Source: JAEMQF01 sp049297615
GTDB lineage: Bacteria > Pseudomonadota > Gammaproteobacteria > Burkholderiales > Burkholderiaceae_C
Direction: 5' to 3'
NCBI GenBank assembly: GCA_049297615.1
Contig: JBAQUQ010000410.1
Location: forward strand, 26,913 to 90,912
DNA length: 64,000 bases
The position numbers and the translations under genes are program-made. The notes under the pieces are model-generated. The model was not told the origin of the DNA. It saw only the letters and a list, made by a program, of their open reading frames with translations, and made no database searches. Positions 42,989-53,055 of the stretch are shown here, in pieces; position 1 is the stretch's first letter, and each line of letters opens with the position of its first letter.

Positions 42989-44824
42989 CTAACGTGAGCC
43001 GATGCGCGGCACCGCCGCCAACAAGCTCTTCGTGTAGGCCGAGCGCGGATAGCGCAGCACCGCGTTGGCGATACCCGCTTCGCCGATGCGCCCGTCCTGC
43101 ATCACCGCCACATGGTCGGCGATGTACTCGACGACGCCGATGTTGTGCGTGATAAACAGGTAGGACACGCCGAGCTCGGATTGCAGGTCGCGCAAGAGGT
43201 TGAGAATCTGCGCCTGCACCGATACGTCCAGCGCCGAGGTGGGCTCGTCGCAGACGATGAGATCGGGCTTGACCGCCAGCGCCCTGGCGATCGCAATGCG
43301 CTGGCGCTGGCCGCCGGAGAATTCATGCGGATAGCGCTTCAGGCTATCCTTGCTCAGGCCGACTTGATCGACCAGCTTGTCGATATTCGCGCGCCGCGTG
43401 CGCGCGCTCAGGCCCGGTAACAACGCGGCCTGGCCTTCCTCGAGGATTTCCAGGACTCGCATGCGCGGATCCAGCGATGCGAACGGGTCCTGGAAGATGA
43501 TCTGCACCGAACGCCGCGCCTTGCGCAGTTCGCGGCCGCGCAAGGCGAACAGATCGTGACCGTTGAACTTGACTTCGCCTTCGATCAAGGCCTGGCCGCG
43601 CAACAGCTGCACGATGGCTTTGGCCGTGGTGGTTTTGCCGCAACCGGATTCGCCCACCAAGGCCAGGGTCTGGCCGGCGCGAATGCTGAACGACACGTCG
43701 TTCACCGCAGTGAACGAACCGTGGCTGCGTTGCAGCAGGCCTTTGCGCATGGGGAACCTGACGCTGAGCTTGCGGACTTCGAGCAAGGGCACGGGCGTTT
43801 CGGGTTCTTTGCGAGACGTTTCAGGCAGGGCTGCCGCAATGCTCGCGGGAACTGCCCGCGGAGCGGATTGCCCCTGGGCATACAACAGGCATCGCACACT
43901 GCTCGATGCGGATTCCAACAGCGCCGGACGCGATGTGTGACAAGCCTCGAATGCCTGGTCGCAGCGCGGTGCGAATCGGCAGCCGCTGAACTCCTGCGAC
44001 AAGGCCGGCACGGTGCCGCCGATCGCCGCGAGTGTCCGCCCGCGCTTGGCGGTATCGGGCAAGGCACCCAACAGCGAGCGCGCATACGGGTGCTTGGGTG
44101 AGGCAAAGAAATCGGCGCTACTGGCCACTTCGACGATCTGCCCGGCATACATCAGGGCGACGCGGTGCGCCATTCCCGACACCACGGCCAGGTCGTGCGT
44201 GATGAGCAGCAGTCCCATGCCATGCTGCTTCTGCAGCGACTTCAACAGGTTCAGGATCTGCGCCTGGATCGTCACGTCCAACGCTGTCGTGGGCTCGTCG
44301 GCGATCAGGAAATCGGGTTCGCAGGCAAGCGTCATCGCAATCATCACGCGCTGCTTCTGGCCGCCCGACAGGCGAAACGGATAGTCGTCAAGCCGCCGCT
44401 GCGGCTCGGCGATGCCCACCTGGGCGAGCCACTCGATCGCGCGCTTGCGCGCCGCCGCACCGCGCAGCTCGGTGTGTGCTTCGATCGCCTCGATGATCTG
44501 GTCGCCCACGCGCATCACCGGGTTCAGGCTGGTGCCCGGCTCCTGGAAGATCATGCCGATCTTGCCGCCGCGCACGGCACGCATCTCCGATTCGGGCAGG
44601 GCGAACACGTCTTGCCCATCGAGCGCGAACTCGCCTCGCGTGACGCGGCCGCTCTCCGGGAGCAGGCGCATCAGGGCCAGCGCCGTCATGCTCTTGCCAC
44701 AACCCGACTCGCCCACCAGGGCGAAGGTCTCGCCGCGCTCGATGCTCAGTGTGAGGCCGTCGACAGCCTTGGCCAGACCGGTGTCCCCGTGCAGGGCCAC
44801 TTCGAGGTCAACAAGGTTCAGCAT
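42989..44824 (-). CDS. Peptide-type ABC transporter, double ATPase (YejF-like)
   Basis: 611 residues, two fused ABC domains. First: Walker A GESGCGKSMTA, signature LSGGQKQRV, Walker B LIADEPTTALD. Second: GESGCGKTTTAKA, FSGGQRQRI, LIVCDEPTSALD. It powers the importer formed with the two permeases upstream in the operon. A linker with CRFAPRCDQAFEAC is the oligopeptide-transporter C-terminal Cys motif that often holds an Fe-S cluster. ATG 44824 is 10 bases after the permease stop. Order SBP-permease-permease-double ATPase matches yejABEF. Confidence 0.9.
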   Translation of the reverse strand: MLNLVDLEVALHGDTGLAKAVDGLTLSIERGETFALVGESGCGKSMTALALMRLLPESGRVTRGEFALDGQDVFALPESEMRAVRGGKIGMIFQEPGTSLNPVMRVGDQIIEAIEAHTELRGAAARKRAIEWLAQVGIAEPQRRLDDYPFRLSGGQKQRVMIAMTLACEPDFLIADEPTTALDVTIQAQILNLLKSLQKQHGMGLLLITHDLAVVSGMAHRVALMYAGQIVEVASSADFFASPKHPYARSLLGALPDTAKRGRTLAAIGGTVPALSQEFSGCRFAPRCDQAFEACHTSRPALLESASSSVRCLLYAQGQSAPRAVPASIAAALPETSRKEPETPVPLLEVRKLSVRFPMRKGLLQRSHGSFTAVNDVSFSIRAGQTLALVGESGCGKTTTAKAIVQLLRGQALIEGEVKFNGHDLFALRGRELRKARRSVQIIFQDPFASLDPRMRVLEILEEGQAALLPGLSARTRRANIDKLVDQVGLSKDSLKRYPHEFSGGQRQRIAIARALAVKPDLIVCDEPTSALDVSVQAQILNLLRDLQSELGVSYLFITHNIGVVEYIADHVAVMQDGRIGEAGIANAVLRYPRSAYTKSLLAAVPRIGSR

Positions 44825-44834
44825 GGCCTGGGCA

Positions 44835-46310
44835 TCAGCTCTGCTGCACCGCCGAGCCGGCCTGGCGAGCTTTTGCCGGCGCTGCGACGCGCTTGGGCCG
44901 CAAGACGCTGGAGCGAGGGTCGAAGGCATCGCGGACGCCGTCGGCGAAGAAATTGGCAGCCAGGACCATGCTCACCATGAAGCCGAAGGCTGCCGCGAAC
45001 GACCACCACACGACCGGGTCTCGGCTCATTTCGTTGCGCGCCAAATTGATCATTCCGCCGAAACTGTTCATCGACGGATCGACCCCCACTCCCACATACG
45101 ACAGCACGGCTTCGTACAGAATCAAGGCCGAGAACTCCAGCACGGTGACGATCAACATCAGGTGCGCGACGTTGGGAAAAATATGGCGCAGCATGATGCG
45201 CCAGTGCCCGATGCCGAAAGCATGCGCAGCCTGCACATATTCGAGTTCGCGCAGCTTGAGCGTTTCGCCGCGCAGCAGCCGGCACAGGCCGGCCCAGCCC
45301 GTCAGGCCCAGAACGGCGCACAACAAGAACAGCTTGAGGTCGGCGCGCTCGGCGCCGGTTTCGAACATCTCGGGATGTTTGTCGAGGAACACCTGCACCA
45401 TCAGCACGCACGCGGCGATGAGCAGCACGTTCGGCACCGAAGACAGCACGGTGTACAGGTACTGAATCGCTTCGTCGACCCAGCCGCGAAAATACCCGGC
45501 CAGGATGCCCAGGCCGACGGCCAAGGGCAGGGTCGCCACGGTGGCCAAGGTGCCGATGACGAAAGCCGTTCGAATGCTCTTGAGGGCCTGGTACAGCACG
45601 TCGTTGCCGGTGAGGTCGGTGCCGAGCACGTGGTAGTGGCCCATCAGGGCAACCGTCGGCCCGATGCAAAGGCCCGCGACCAAAATCGTCCACAGCACGA
45701 CGTGCCACGGAATCTCGCCTTCCCTGCGCCAGAGCGACGCCGCGACCTGCGCCCAGCCCCGGCGCCGAGCGCGTGCCAGCATCAGCGCCGCCAAGGCAGC
45801 GATCGCGGCCGCGACCAGCGCCCCCAGCAGCAGGCCCGCTGCGCAGCGCTTCAGCACGTCCGCTGCCCATTGGTTTTGCGGATCGCTCAGATGCGCGCCG
45901 CCGTGCACCAGGCGCGGCGCAATCCGCCGCAACTGGCCTTCAATTTCGACCGATTCCTTCGTGAATCCTTCGAAGGCCAGCGGCCGGGAATAGCTTGCCT
46001 CGCGCGAGTCGACGAGGTCGGACAGAACCTGGTCCAGCACCGAGAGGGTCCGCACGCCATAGGCCGGGCCTGCATCCGGCGCCCCCGGCGCGGGTGGAAG
46101 CAGGGGCCGGTAGTGCAGGCTGTCGAGCAAAGTGATCGCCAGGCACATGAGCAGCACCACGCTGGACGCAAGCGCAGGAGCGTCGCGAAACACCTTGCTC
46201 CAATTGGCCGACAAGCCCGCACTGCGCCACACGACGGCGCCGTACACGAGCAAGGCCAACAGCAGCATCCAGATCGCCGCGTCGGTCCATAGCAGCACGA
46301 ACTTGGGCAT
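44835..46310 (-). CDS. ABC transporter permease (YejE-like, extended N-terminus)
   Basis: 491 residues, longer than the ~340 of E. coli YejE. Two N-terminal helices are followed by a ~90-residue, probably periplasmic segment, then a helix at DVLKRCAAGLLLGALVAA, and then the OppC-like permease core with TM helices and the EAA-type loop ELEYVQAAHAFGIGHWRIMLRH that contacts the ATPase. ATG 46310 gives MPKFVLLWTD. It follows the other permease by 13 bases. Confidence 0.85.
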   Translation of the reverse strand: MPKFVLLWTDAAIWMLLLALLVYGAVVWRSAGLSANWSKVFRDAPALASSVVLLMCLAITLLDSLHYRPLLPPAPGAPDAGPAYGVRTLSVLDQVLSDLVDSREASYSRPLAFEGFTKESVEIEGQLRRIAPRLVHGGAHLSDPQNQWAADVLKRCAAGLLLGALVAAAIAALAALMLARARRRGWAQVAASLWRREGEIPWHVVLWTILVAGLCIGPTVALMGHYHVLGTDLTGNDVLYQALKSIRTAFVIGTLATVATLPLAVGLGILAGYFRGWVDEAIQYLYTVLSSVPNVLLIAACVLMVQVFLDKHPEMFETGAERADLKLFLLCAVLGLTGWAGLCRLLRGETLKLRELEYVQAAHAFGIGHWRIMLRHIFPNVAHLMLIVTVLEFSALILYEAVLSYVGVGVDPSMNSFGGMINLARNEMSRDPVVWWSFAAAFGFMVSMVLAANFFADGVRDAFDPRSSVLRPKRVAAPAKARQAGSAVQQS

Positions 46311-46323
46311 CACAGGCGCTCTC

Positions 46324-47307
46324 TCAGGCCAGGCGAACCCTGGGGTCGGCCCAGCTGTACGCAATGTCGATCAGGATATAGGTCGCGATGTAAAGCAGCG
46401 AACCCAGGAAGACCATGGTGCGCACGATCGCGAAGTCCTGCTTGCCGATCGCCTCGATCACGTACGCGCCCAGGCCCGGCAAGCCGAAGAAGCTCTCGAA
46501 CACCAGGCTGCCCAGGAACACATAGGGCAAATAGCTGCCTGCACTCGTGATGATGGGAATCAAGGCGTTGCGCAGCACATGCCGGTACAGCACCGCGATT
46601 TCGGCAAGCCCCTTGGCGCGGGCCGTGCGAACGTAGTCCTTGCCGATTTCCTCGAGGAACATCGCCCGGTAAAGGCGGGCCTCACCGCCCAAACGTGCCA
46701 ACAGCGACAACAGGATCGGCAACACGAGGAACTTGAATGCATCGAGGCCGCCGGCATAACCCGAAATCGGCGCGAGCTTGAACACCCGTGAAAACAAGAA
46801 CTGCCCGACGATGATGTAGAACAGACTCGAGATCGACAGCATCAGCACGCAGGTCACCACACCCCAAAAATCGAGCCGACTGTTGCGAAACATGACGAGC
46901 AGGAGGGCGAAGGCCGTGCTGGCGATCACCTGCAGCACGAACAGGGGCAAGGCCATTTGCAGGCTCACCCACATGCGGCTGCCGACCTCGTGGCCGATGT
47001 CGCCGGCGGACTCGGAGTCAGCGCGGCCGAAGTCGAGCTTGAACAGCGACACCGAGCGTTCCCAGAAAATCGTCTGCGTGAATCGCTGCGTGCCCGCTTG
47101 GCTGTCGTTGAGGTAGAGCGGCTTGTCGTAACCACGCTCAGCCTTCCATTTGTCGATCACCTCTTGCGTCACCCGCTTGCCGCCGATGTTCAGGCGTGCC
47201 ATGTCGTCGGGCGTATTCACCGTGAAGAACAGAAAGAACGTCACGAGGTTGACGCCCAGCAGGATGAGCGCGCCGTAGCCCAGGCGTCGGAGCATGTAGG
47301 ACAGCAT
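46324..47307 (-). CDS. ABC transporter permease (YejB/OppB-like)
   Basis: 327 residues. Starts MLSYMLRRLGYGALILLGVNL, the usual N-terminal helix of OppB/YejB permeases, and has the EAA loop EIGKDYVRTARAKGLAEIAV. A periplasmic loop after helix 1 (DDMARLNIGGKRVTQEVIDK) is typical of YejB. ATG 47307 was chosen by family; a GTG at 47349 would overlap the binding-protein gene end and add 14 residues. Confidence 0.87.
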   Translation of the reverse strand: MLSYMLRRLGYGALILLGVNLVTFFLFFTVNTPDDMARLNIGGKRVTQEVIDKWKAERGYDKPLYLNDSQAGTQRFTQTIFWERSVSLFKLDFGRADSESAGDIGHEVGSRMWVSLQMALPLFVLQVIASTAFALLLVMFRNSRLDFWGVVTCVLMLSISSLFYIIVGQFLFSRVFKLAPISGYAGGLDAFKFLVLPILLSLLARLGGEARLYRAMFLEEIGKDYVRTARAKGLAEIAVLYRHVLRNALIPIITSAGSYLPYVFLGSLVFESFFGLPGLGAYVIEAIGKQDFAIVRTMVFLGSLLYIATYILIDIAYSWADPRVRLA

Positions 47308-47329
47308 GTTCTTGGCGTGGTTCTTCGCG

Positions 47330-49549
47330 TCAGGCCATGATTTCGCCACGCGCGTTCATGCGTTCGCGGCGGCGCAGGCTTCGCAGGCCGACGAACATCA
47401 GCGCAATCAGCGCTGCACCCATCAGCACGACGGGCCACCACACGGGCTCGTTCCATTCCGTCTGTCGCTGGACGCGCTGCGCGACATCCAGGCGCAGGTA
47501 GCGGCCTTGGTCGCGAACCAGAATCGCAGGTTTCGAGTTGTGCACCCAGGACTGAACCGCAGCCGAGGCATACGGGAAGAAGCCGAAACTCCACGGCGCA
47601 TCCTGCTGCACCGTCTTCACCATCTGGTCGATCAGCGCCTGCTTCTTCGGGCCGTCATCGAGCGTCTTCAATTGCGCGAACATGCGGTCGTATTCGGGGT
47701 TCGCGTAGTTGGAGGTGTTTTCGCCGTCGAATTTCGTCTTGCCGTTCGGGCCATAGAGCAAGAACAAGAAGTTCTCCGCGTCCGGGTAGTCGGCATTCCA
47801 GCCGAGCCAGAACACCTGGTACTTGCCTTTTCGGACCTTGTCCTGGAACTGGTTGTTGTCGGTGGCACGCACTTCGAGCTGGATATCGATCTTCGCGAAC
47901 TGCCGCACCACCCAGTCGATTTCGGGTTTGCGTTCGGGCGTGGCAGGCGCGTAGAAGTCGTAGTTCAGCACGAGTGGCAGGCCGGACTTGGCGTCGCGGC
48001 CGTTCGGATATCCGGCCTCGGTCATCAGCTTCTTGGCGTCCGCAATGGGGCGGCGCACGATCTTGCCGCCCTGCACCTGGTGCGTGACCGGGTTCACTCC
48101 TTCCAGCGTGCCGTGGCGCGAGCCGACGATCCCCTCGGGCAGCGGGCTCATTGCCGTATCGCCGGCCTTCTTCGGGAATACCTTCGAGTACTCCTCCCAG
48201 TCGATCGCAATCGAGATCGCCTGGCGCAGCTTGCGATTCATCTGCTCGCGGGCAGGCGTGTCGCCGTTTCCGAGCGTCGGGTCGAGCATGTTGAAGCCGA
48301 TGATGTAGCTGTTAACGTCGGAAGACAGCCCGAGGCGAAAGCCTTTCTGCTCGTATTCGCGCCGAACGTCTTCCGAGTCCTGCATCGCGACCCGGTAGTC
48401 CATGCCGGTATCGGTGCGCTCGAAGTTTTCGATGTCGTAGAAGCCCTGGCGGAATTTGCCGCGCATCGGTACGGCTTCGCGCTCGATGGTCGAGACCAAG
48501 GTGTCGATGAAGGGGGTGGGTTTGCCACAGTCGTCGAGCATGCCCGCTTCTTTGTCTTCGGGCATGCCTTCACAGGGATAGGGCTCGCCCCGGTAGTTCG
48601 GGTTGCGCTTCATGACGTGGCGCCGGTCCTTGATGAACTCGGTCATCATGTACGGGCCCGTACCCACCGGCCAGGTGTCCAACGTCAGCCCGACCGCGGC
48701 CATTGCGGGCTGCGCGTAAAACGCATCGGCCTCCCAGGGCACCGGCGCCATGAATGTCATCTGCATCCAGTAGCTCCACTGCGGATACTTGCCCTTGATG
48801 CGGATTCGCAGCAGGTGTTTTTCGGGCGCCGTTGCTCCCGCCAAAGGCCAGCGGCGGAAGTCGAGGAACGGCTTGTCCTGGCTCGACGGGTCCAGCCCGG
48901 CGCGCAGTTTCGCGTCCTCGGCCTTGACCAGCTCACCGTACTCCTTCAGGCCGAGCACGTACTCCACAAAGATCGGAAAGATCGGCGTCGTGATGCGCGT
49001 CGTCGCGTGGCGCTTGAGCGCGTAGACAAAATCTTCTGCAACCAGTTCACGCGTGCCGGGGTCGGCGAAATCGAGCGGCGTGCGCCGGTCGCCGAGTTCA
49101 CCTGGTTTCATCGCGTGGTAGCGATACTTGCCATCGGCGTCGCGCGAAAACGCCGGGTGAGGCTGGTACTTGATTGCGGGTTTGATACGGATGTCGTAGA
49201 CGCTTTCCGCGACGAGCTCGCCCGGAGCGTCCGCCGCGAGAGGCTTGCCGTCCTTGTCCAGGTAGACGGGCTTGACCACCTCTTGCGCGGTCTTGGGGAC
49301 CAGCACGAAAGGCCGCTTCAGGTAGTGGTAGCCGTACAGCGGTTCGTAAATCTGGTACGTGTACGGGGTGTCGTTGCTCCAATACGAAGCCGTGGGGTCC
49401 AGATGGCGCGGCGAGCTTTCGATCACAGCGCTGAACAGGGTATTCGAAGCGGCGGCGTCGCTGGGCAGCGGGTTGTTGTTGCAGCCTGCGAGCAGGGCCA
49501 CCGCTGCGAGCAAGCCTGCCAGTCTTCGCGCCTTTACCCTAGCGTGCAT
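47330..49549 (-). CDS. Family 5 extracellular solute-binding lipoprotein (YejA-like) with C-terminal membrane helix
   Basis: 739 residues. The lipoprotein signal ends LLAGC with C23. The SBP_bac_5 body (TASYWSNDTPYTYQIYEPLYGY onward, including SIAIDWEEYSKVF) captures peptides or related solutes. Unusually, the C-terminus has a hydrophobic helix (WWPVVLMGAALIALMFVGL) followed by RRRERMNARG, a positive-inside anchor, so the protein may be held at both ends. ATG 49549 was chosen for the signal peptide. It is the first gene of the importer operon. Confidence 0.87.
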   Translation of the reverse strand: MHARVKARRLAGLLAAVALLAGCNNNPLPSDAAASNTLFSAVIESSPRHLDPTASYWSNDTPYTYQIYEPLYGYHYLKRPFVLVPKTAQEVVKPVYLDKDGKPLAADAPGELVAESVYDIRIKPAIKYQPHPAFSRDADGKYRYHAMKPGELGDRRTPLDFADPGTRELVAEDFVYALKRHATTRITTPIFPIFVEYVLGLKEYGELVKAEDAKLRAGLDPSSQDKPFLDFRRWPLAGATAPEKHLLRIRIKGKYPQWSYWMQMTFMAPVPWEADAFYAQPAMAAVGLTLDTWPVGTGPYMMTEFIKDRRHVMKRNPNYRGEPYPCEGMPEDKEAGMLDDCGKPTPFIDTLVSTIEREAVPMRGKFRQGFYDIENFERTDTGMDYRVAMQDSEDVRREYEQKGFRLGLSSDVNSYIIGFNMLDPTLGNGDTPAREQMNRKLRQAISIAIDWEEYSKVFPKKAGDTAMSPLPEGIVGSRHGTLEGVNPVTHQVQGGKIVRRPIADAKKLMTEAGYPNGRDAKSGLPLVLNYDFYAPATPERKPEIDWVVRQFAKIDIQLEVRATDNNQFQDKVRKGKYQVFWLGWNADYPDAENFLFLLYGPNGKTKFDGENTSNYANPEYDRMFAQLKTLDDGPKKQALIDQMVKTVQQDAPWSFGFFPYASAAVQSWVHNSKPAILVRDQGRYLRLDVAQRVQRQTEWNEPVWWPVVLMGAALIALMFVGLRSLRRRERMNARGEIMA

Positions 49550-49623
49550 GCGGCAATTTCCGTTCTGCGAGGCTTCGCGTCCTGCCAGATCATAGCGGCG
49601 ACACCCGCGGCAGAAGATCGCAC

Positions 49624-50175
49624 TCACAACGCTCCTCCCGTCGCGCGGCTCTCGCACAACGCAGCGTGCTCGTTCTCCAGCATCGCCATCACGATCAACG
49701 AGTCGTAGCCTGAATCGGTACGCACCGATTCGCGCAGTCGACCCTCCTCGACGAAGCCTTCGCTCGAGTAGAAGGCCTGGGCGCGCACGTTGAGCGCCTT
49801 CACATCGAGCCAGAAGCGGTGCGCACCCAGATCATTGAACGCCATCTGCGCCAGCAGCCTCAGGCACGCCCGGCCGGCGCCGTTCCCCTGGCGCGCAGGC
49901 GCGAACACCATGCGCTTGAGTTCGATCGAGCGGTGCGGGTTGCGGCAGCCTTGAAGGATCACGAAGCCGGCGGCCGAATACTCGGCGCCGGCTTCGACGA
50001 TGAAGTGCCGGAAGTCGGGAAAGCGCACCGCGCCCTCGTGCTGGGTTCGATCCCACGGCGTGATGAACGGCCGGTTCAGGGGGTCGTGTTCCACCGAAAT
50101 CACGAAGTCCAGGTCCGACAGCATCGTCGGACGCAGGCGAACGCAGGTACTGCTCGCGGTCGCCAAAGGGCTCAA
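49624..50175 (-). CDS. GNAT-family N-acetyltransferase, RimI/RimJ-like
   Basis: 183 residues. Acetyl-CoA-binding motif VFAPARQGNGAGRACLRLL and VKALNVRAQAFYSSEGFVEEGRLRE place it with the RimJ/RimL-type GNATs that acetylate protein N-termini or small amines. The start is uncertain: TTG 50175 overlaps the parE stop and suggests coupling; ATG 50124 (MLSDLDF) would trim 17 residues. It lies between parE and the ABC importer, on the same strand. Confidence 0.75.
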   Translation of the reverse strand: MSPLATASSTCVRLRPTMLSDLDFVISVEHDPLNRPFITPWDRTQHEGAVRFPDFRHFIVEAGAEYSAAGFVILQGCRNPHRSIELKRMVFAPARQGNGAGRACLRLLAQMAFNDLGAHRFWLDVKALNVRAQAFYSSEGFVEEGRLRESVRTDSGYDSLIVMAMLENEHAALCESRATGGAL

Positions 50176-52148
50176 ACGTCGACCTCCACGTCGTCGCCGT
50201 GCAGCTCCATCAATTCGCGGCGCGATTGCGCCTCGCCCTTGCCCATCAACCTGGTGAGGCTTTCGCCGGTCGCGGCAAAACCGAGCTTGGCGAATTCGAT
50301 CTGCAGCAAGCGCCGTGTCTCAGGGTTGAGCGTCGTGTCCCAGAGTTGTTCGGCGTTCATTTCGCCCAGCCCTTTGAAGCGGCTGATGCTCCACGAGTCC
50401 TGGCGCGCACCCTCCTTGCGCAGCTTGTCGAGCGTCGCGCCGAGTTCGCCTTCGTCGAGCGCATAGATTTTCGTGGCCGGGCGTTTGCCGCGCGCCGGCG
50501 CGTCGACGCGAAACAGCGGCGGCTTGGCCACATAAATTCGCCCGGCCTCGATGAGCTTGGGGAAGTGGCGAAAGAACAATGTGAGCAAGAGCACCTGGAT
50601 GTGCGAACCGTCGACATCGGCGTCGCTGAGGATGCAAATCTTGCCGTAGCGCAGGCCTGACAATTCGGCTTCGCCGTTCGGGCCGTGCGGATCCACGCCG
50701 ATGGCCACCGCGATGTCGTGGATCTCGTTGTTCGCGAACAGGCGGTCGCGCTCGACCTCCCAGGCGTTGAGCACCTTGCCGCGCAGCGGCAGAATCGCCT
50801 GGGTTTCCTTGTCCCGCCCGAGCTTGGCGCTGCCGCCGGCCGAATCGCCTTCAACCAGGAATATTTCGTTGAGCAACAGGTCGCGGCTTTCGCAATCGGT
50901 CAGTTTGCCCGGCAGTACGGCAACGCCCGAACCCTTGCGTTTTTCGACCTTGAGCGAAGCGCGCTGGCGCGTTTGCGCCTGTTTGATCACGAGTTCGGCG
51001 AGTTTGCGCGCCAGCTCCACATGCTGGTTCAACCACACCTCCAACAACGGTTTGACACACGCCGATACCAGCCGCAAAGCGTCGCGGCTGTTCAAGCGCT
51101 CCTTGATCTGCCCCTGGAATTGCGGATCGAGCACTTTGGCTGAAAGCACGAAGCTGGCGCGCGAAAACACGTCTTCGGGCATCAGCTTCACGCCCTTGGG
51201 CAAGAGGCTGTGCATATCGATAAATCCTTTGACGGCCTGGAACAGTCCGTCTTTCAGTCCGGATTCATGCATGCCCCCAGCCACGGTCGGAATCAGGTTC
51301 ACATAGCTTTCGCGCACCGTCGCACCGTCTTCCGTGAAAGCCACGCACCAGCTCGCGCCTTCGCCTTCACAGAAGTTTTCGGTCTCGCCGGCATCGGCGA
51401 AGTGTTCGCCCTCGAACAGCGGGATCACCGGGTCGGCAGCCAGGCTCTGCATCAGGTAGTCGCGCAGGCCGCCCTGGTAGAGCCAGGTCTGTTGCTCACC
51501 GCTTTCTTCGATGCGCAGCATCACCGACACGCCAGGCATCAAGACGGCCTTGCTGCGCAGCAGGTGGGTGAGTTCCGGCAGAGGCAACTCGGCGCTCTCG
51601 AAATACTTCGGATCGGGCCAGACGCGCACGCGCGTGCCGCTTTTCTTGTCCGACGAGGTGGCCTTGCGCGTCTTCAACGCCTCGATCACGTCCCCGCCCG
51701 CGAAGACAATCTCCGCCACCTGGCCTTCGCGCCAGACCGTCACCTCCACACGACGCGACAAGGCATTCGTCACGCTCACACCCACGCCGTGCAGGCCCCC
51801 CGAAAAGCTGTACGCGCCGCCCGCTCCCTTGTCGAACTTGCCCCCGGCGTGCAGGCGCGTGAATACGATTTCGATGACGCTCACGCGCTCTTGCGGATGC
51901 AGCCCGACGGGAATGCCCCGGCCGTCGTCTTCCACCGATACCGATCGATCGGCGTGCAATGTCACGTCGATGCGCCGGCCCTGCTCGGCCAAGGCCTCGT
52001 CGGCGGCGTTGTCGACGACCTCCTGCACGATGTGCAAGGGGTTGTCGGTGCGGGTATACATGCCCGGGCGCTGCTTCACGGGCTCCAGGCCCTTGAGGAC
52101 GCGGATGGATGCTTCGACGTAGCTGTTGGTTGCCGGTTTGCTTGCCAT
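50172..52148 (-). CDS. parE: DNA topoisomerase IV subunit B
   Basis: 658 residues. GHKL ATPase domain (VVDNAADEALAE, DDGRGIPVGLH, GLHGVGVSVTNAL), transducer, and Toprim domain (EGDSAGGSAKLGRD; LSDADVDGSHI). It lacks the long C-terminal insert of E. coli GyrB, and RPGMYTRTDNPLHIVQEV is the ParE form. With ParC it decatenates daughter chromosomes. parC is not adjacent. TAGAAT (52162-52157) lies eight bases before the ATG. Confidence 0.93.
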   Translation of the reverse strand: MASKPATNSYVEASIRVLKGLEPVKQRPGMYTRTDNPLHIVQEVVDNAADEALAEQGRRIDVTLHADRSVSVEDDGRGIPVGLHPQERVSVIEIVFTRLHAGGKFDKGAGGAYSFSGGLHGVGVSVTNALSRRVEVTVWREGQVAEIVFAGGDVIEALKTRKATSSDKKSGTRVRVWPDPKYFESAELPLPELTHLLRSKAVLMPGVSVMLRIEESGEQQTWLYQGGLRDYLMQSLAADPVIPLFEGEHFADAGETENFCEGEGASWCVAFTEDGATVRESYVNLIPTVAGGMHESGLKDGLFQAVKGFIDMHSLLPKGVKLMPEDVFSRASFVLSAKVLDPQFQGQIKERLNSRDALRLVSACVKPLLEVWLNQHVELARKLAELVIKQAQTRQRASLKVEKRKGSGVAVLPGKLTDCESRDLLLNEIFLVEGDSAGGSAKLGRDKETQAILPLRGKVLNAWEVERDRLFANNEIHDIAVAIGVDPHGPNGEAELSGLRYGKICILSDADVDGSHIQVLLLTLFFRHFPKLIEAGRIYVAKPPLFRVDAPARGKRPATKIYALDEGELGATLDKLRKEGARQDSWSISRFKGLGEMNAEQLWDTTLNPETRRLLQIEFAKLGFAATGESLTRLMGKGEAQSRRELMELHGDDVEVDV

Positions 52149-52320
52149 GGGCGCGCATTCTAGGAGGCGCCCTTATTGCTTCACATGGCGTGCACGCTTA
52201 CATGGCGTAGCAATGAGTTGGCGCAATGAGACAAGCGTCACGCGAAATGAAGCTTCAGGCTCGAGCACGTGCCAAGGCGCAGTACGCTCGCGCGATTCAT
52301 CGATTTCAAGGAGGCCAGCG

Positions 52321-53055
52321 ATGCGCCAACGATCCTCGACCCTTCGAATCTTCACGCTCGCCGCGGGCTTGCTCGGCGGCGCTGCTTCGAACGCCGCTGA
52401 CATCAACACCTTGCAGCAATTGACCCAAGCCGAATTCCGCGGCCTCTCCGAAGACCTGGGCGCTGCCCTGTCGTTCAAGCCCTTGATTCCCGCCGAGCCC
52501 ATGGGCCTGAGCGGCTTCGACATCGGTTTCGCAGTCAGCGGCACCAAGCTGCAAAACCGCGCCGTCTTCCAGAAGGCCGCTGCCGGCGCGAGCGTGCCCG
52601 CCACATTGCCCGTGCCGAGCCTGCGCGTGCACAAGGGCCTGCCATTGAACATCGATCTGGGCCTGTCCTATGCGGCCTTGCCGTCGAGCAATATCAGACT
52701 GATCGGCGGCGAAGTTCGCTGGGCCGTGCTGCCGGGCAGTGTCGCCACGCCGGCCGTCGCACTTCGGGTCAGTGCCTCCAGCCTGAGCGGTGTCAACCAG
52801 CTCGATCTGCGCACGACAGGCCTGGACGTTTCGGTGTCCAAGGGTTTTGCCGTGCTCACGCCGTACGCGGGCGTGGGCACGGTGCGAGTGAAGAGCGATG
52901 CGAAGGGCAACGCGACACAGACCACTGAGTCGTTCAACCAGACCAAGCTGTTCGGCGGGCTGAATTTGAATTTCGGCCTGGTGAATTGGGCATTCGAGGT
53001 CGACAAGACCGGCCAGGCCACGAGCTATGGCTTGAAGTTCGGCTTGCGTTTCTAG
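52321..53055 (+). CDS. Outer-membrane beta-barrel-type protein of unknown function
   Basis: 244 residues. Signal peptide ending SNAAD after RIFTLAAGLLGG. The mature part alternates polar and hydrophobic residues, with glycine-rich strands, and ends in GLKFGLRF, the C-terminal Phe that marks outer-membrane barrels for BAM insertion. It is the only gene here with so strong a Shine-Dalgarno (AAGGAGG at 52308-52314). I do not recognise a transport or enzyme family. Confidence 0.7.
   Translation: MRQRSSTLRIFTLAAGLLGGAASNAADINTLQQLTQAEFRGLSEDLGAALSFKPLIPAEPMGLSGFDIGFAVSGTKLQNRAVFQKAAAGASVPATLPVPSLRVHKGLPLNIDLGLSYAALPSSNIRLIGGEVRWAVLPGSVATPAVALRVSASSLSGVNQLDLRTTGLDVSVSKGFAVLTPYAGVGTVRVKSDAKGNATQTTESFNQTKLFGGLNLNFGLVNWAFEVDKTGQATSYGLKFGLRF

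Noticed and set aside
47306..49708. An 800-codon plus-strand frame opposite the solute-binding protein gene
   Set aside because: Antisense shadow with no recognisable domain; the minus-strand gene has a lipoprotein signal and an SBP family body and fits an operon.
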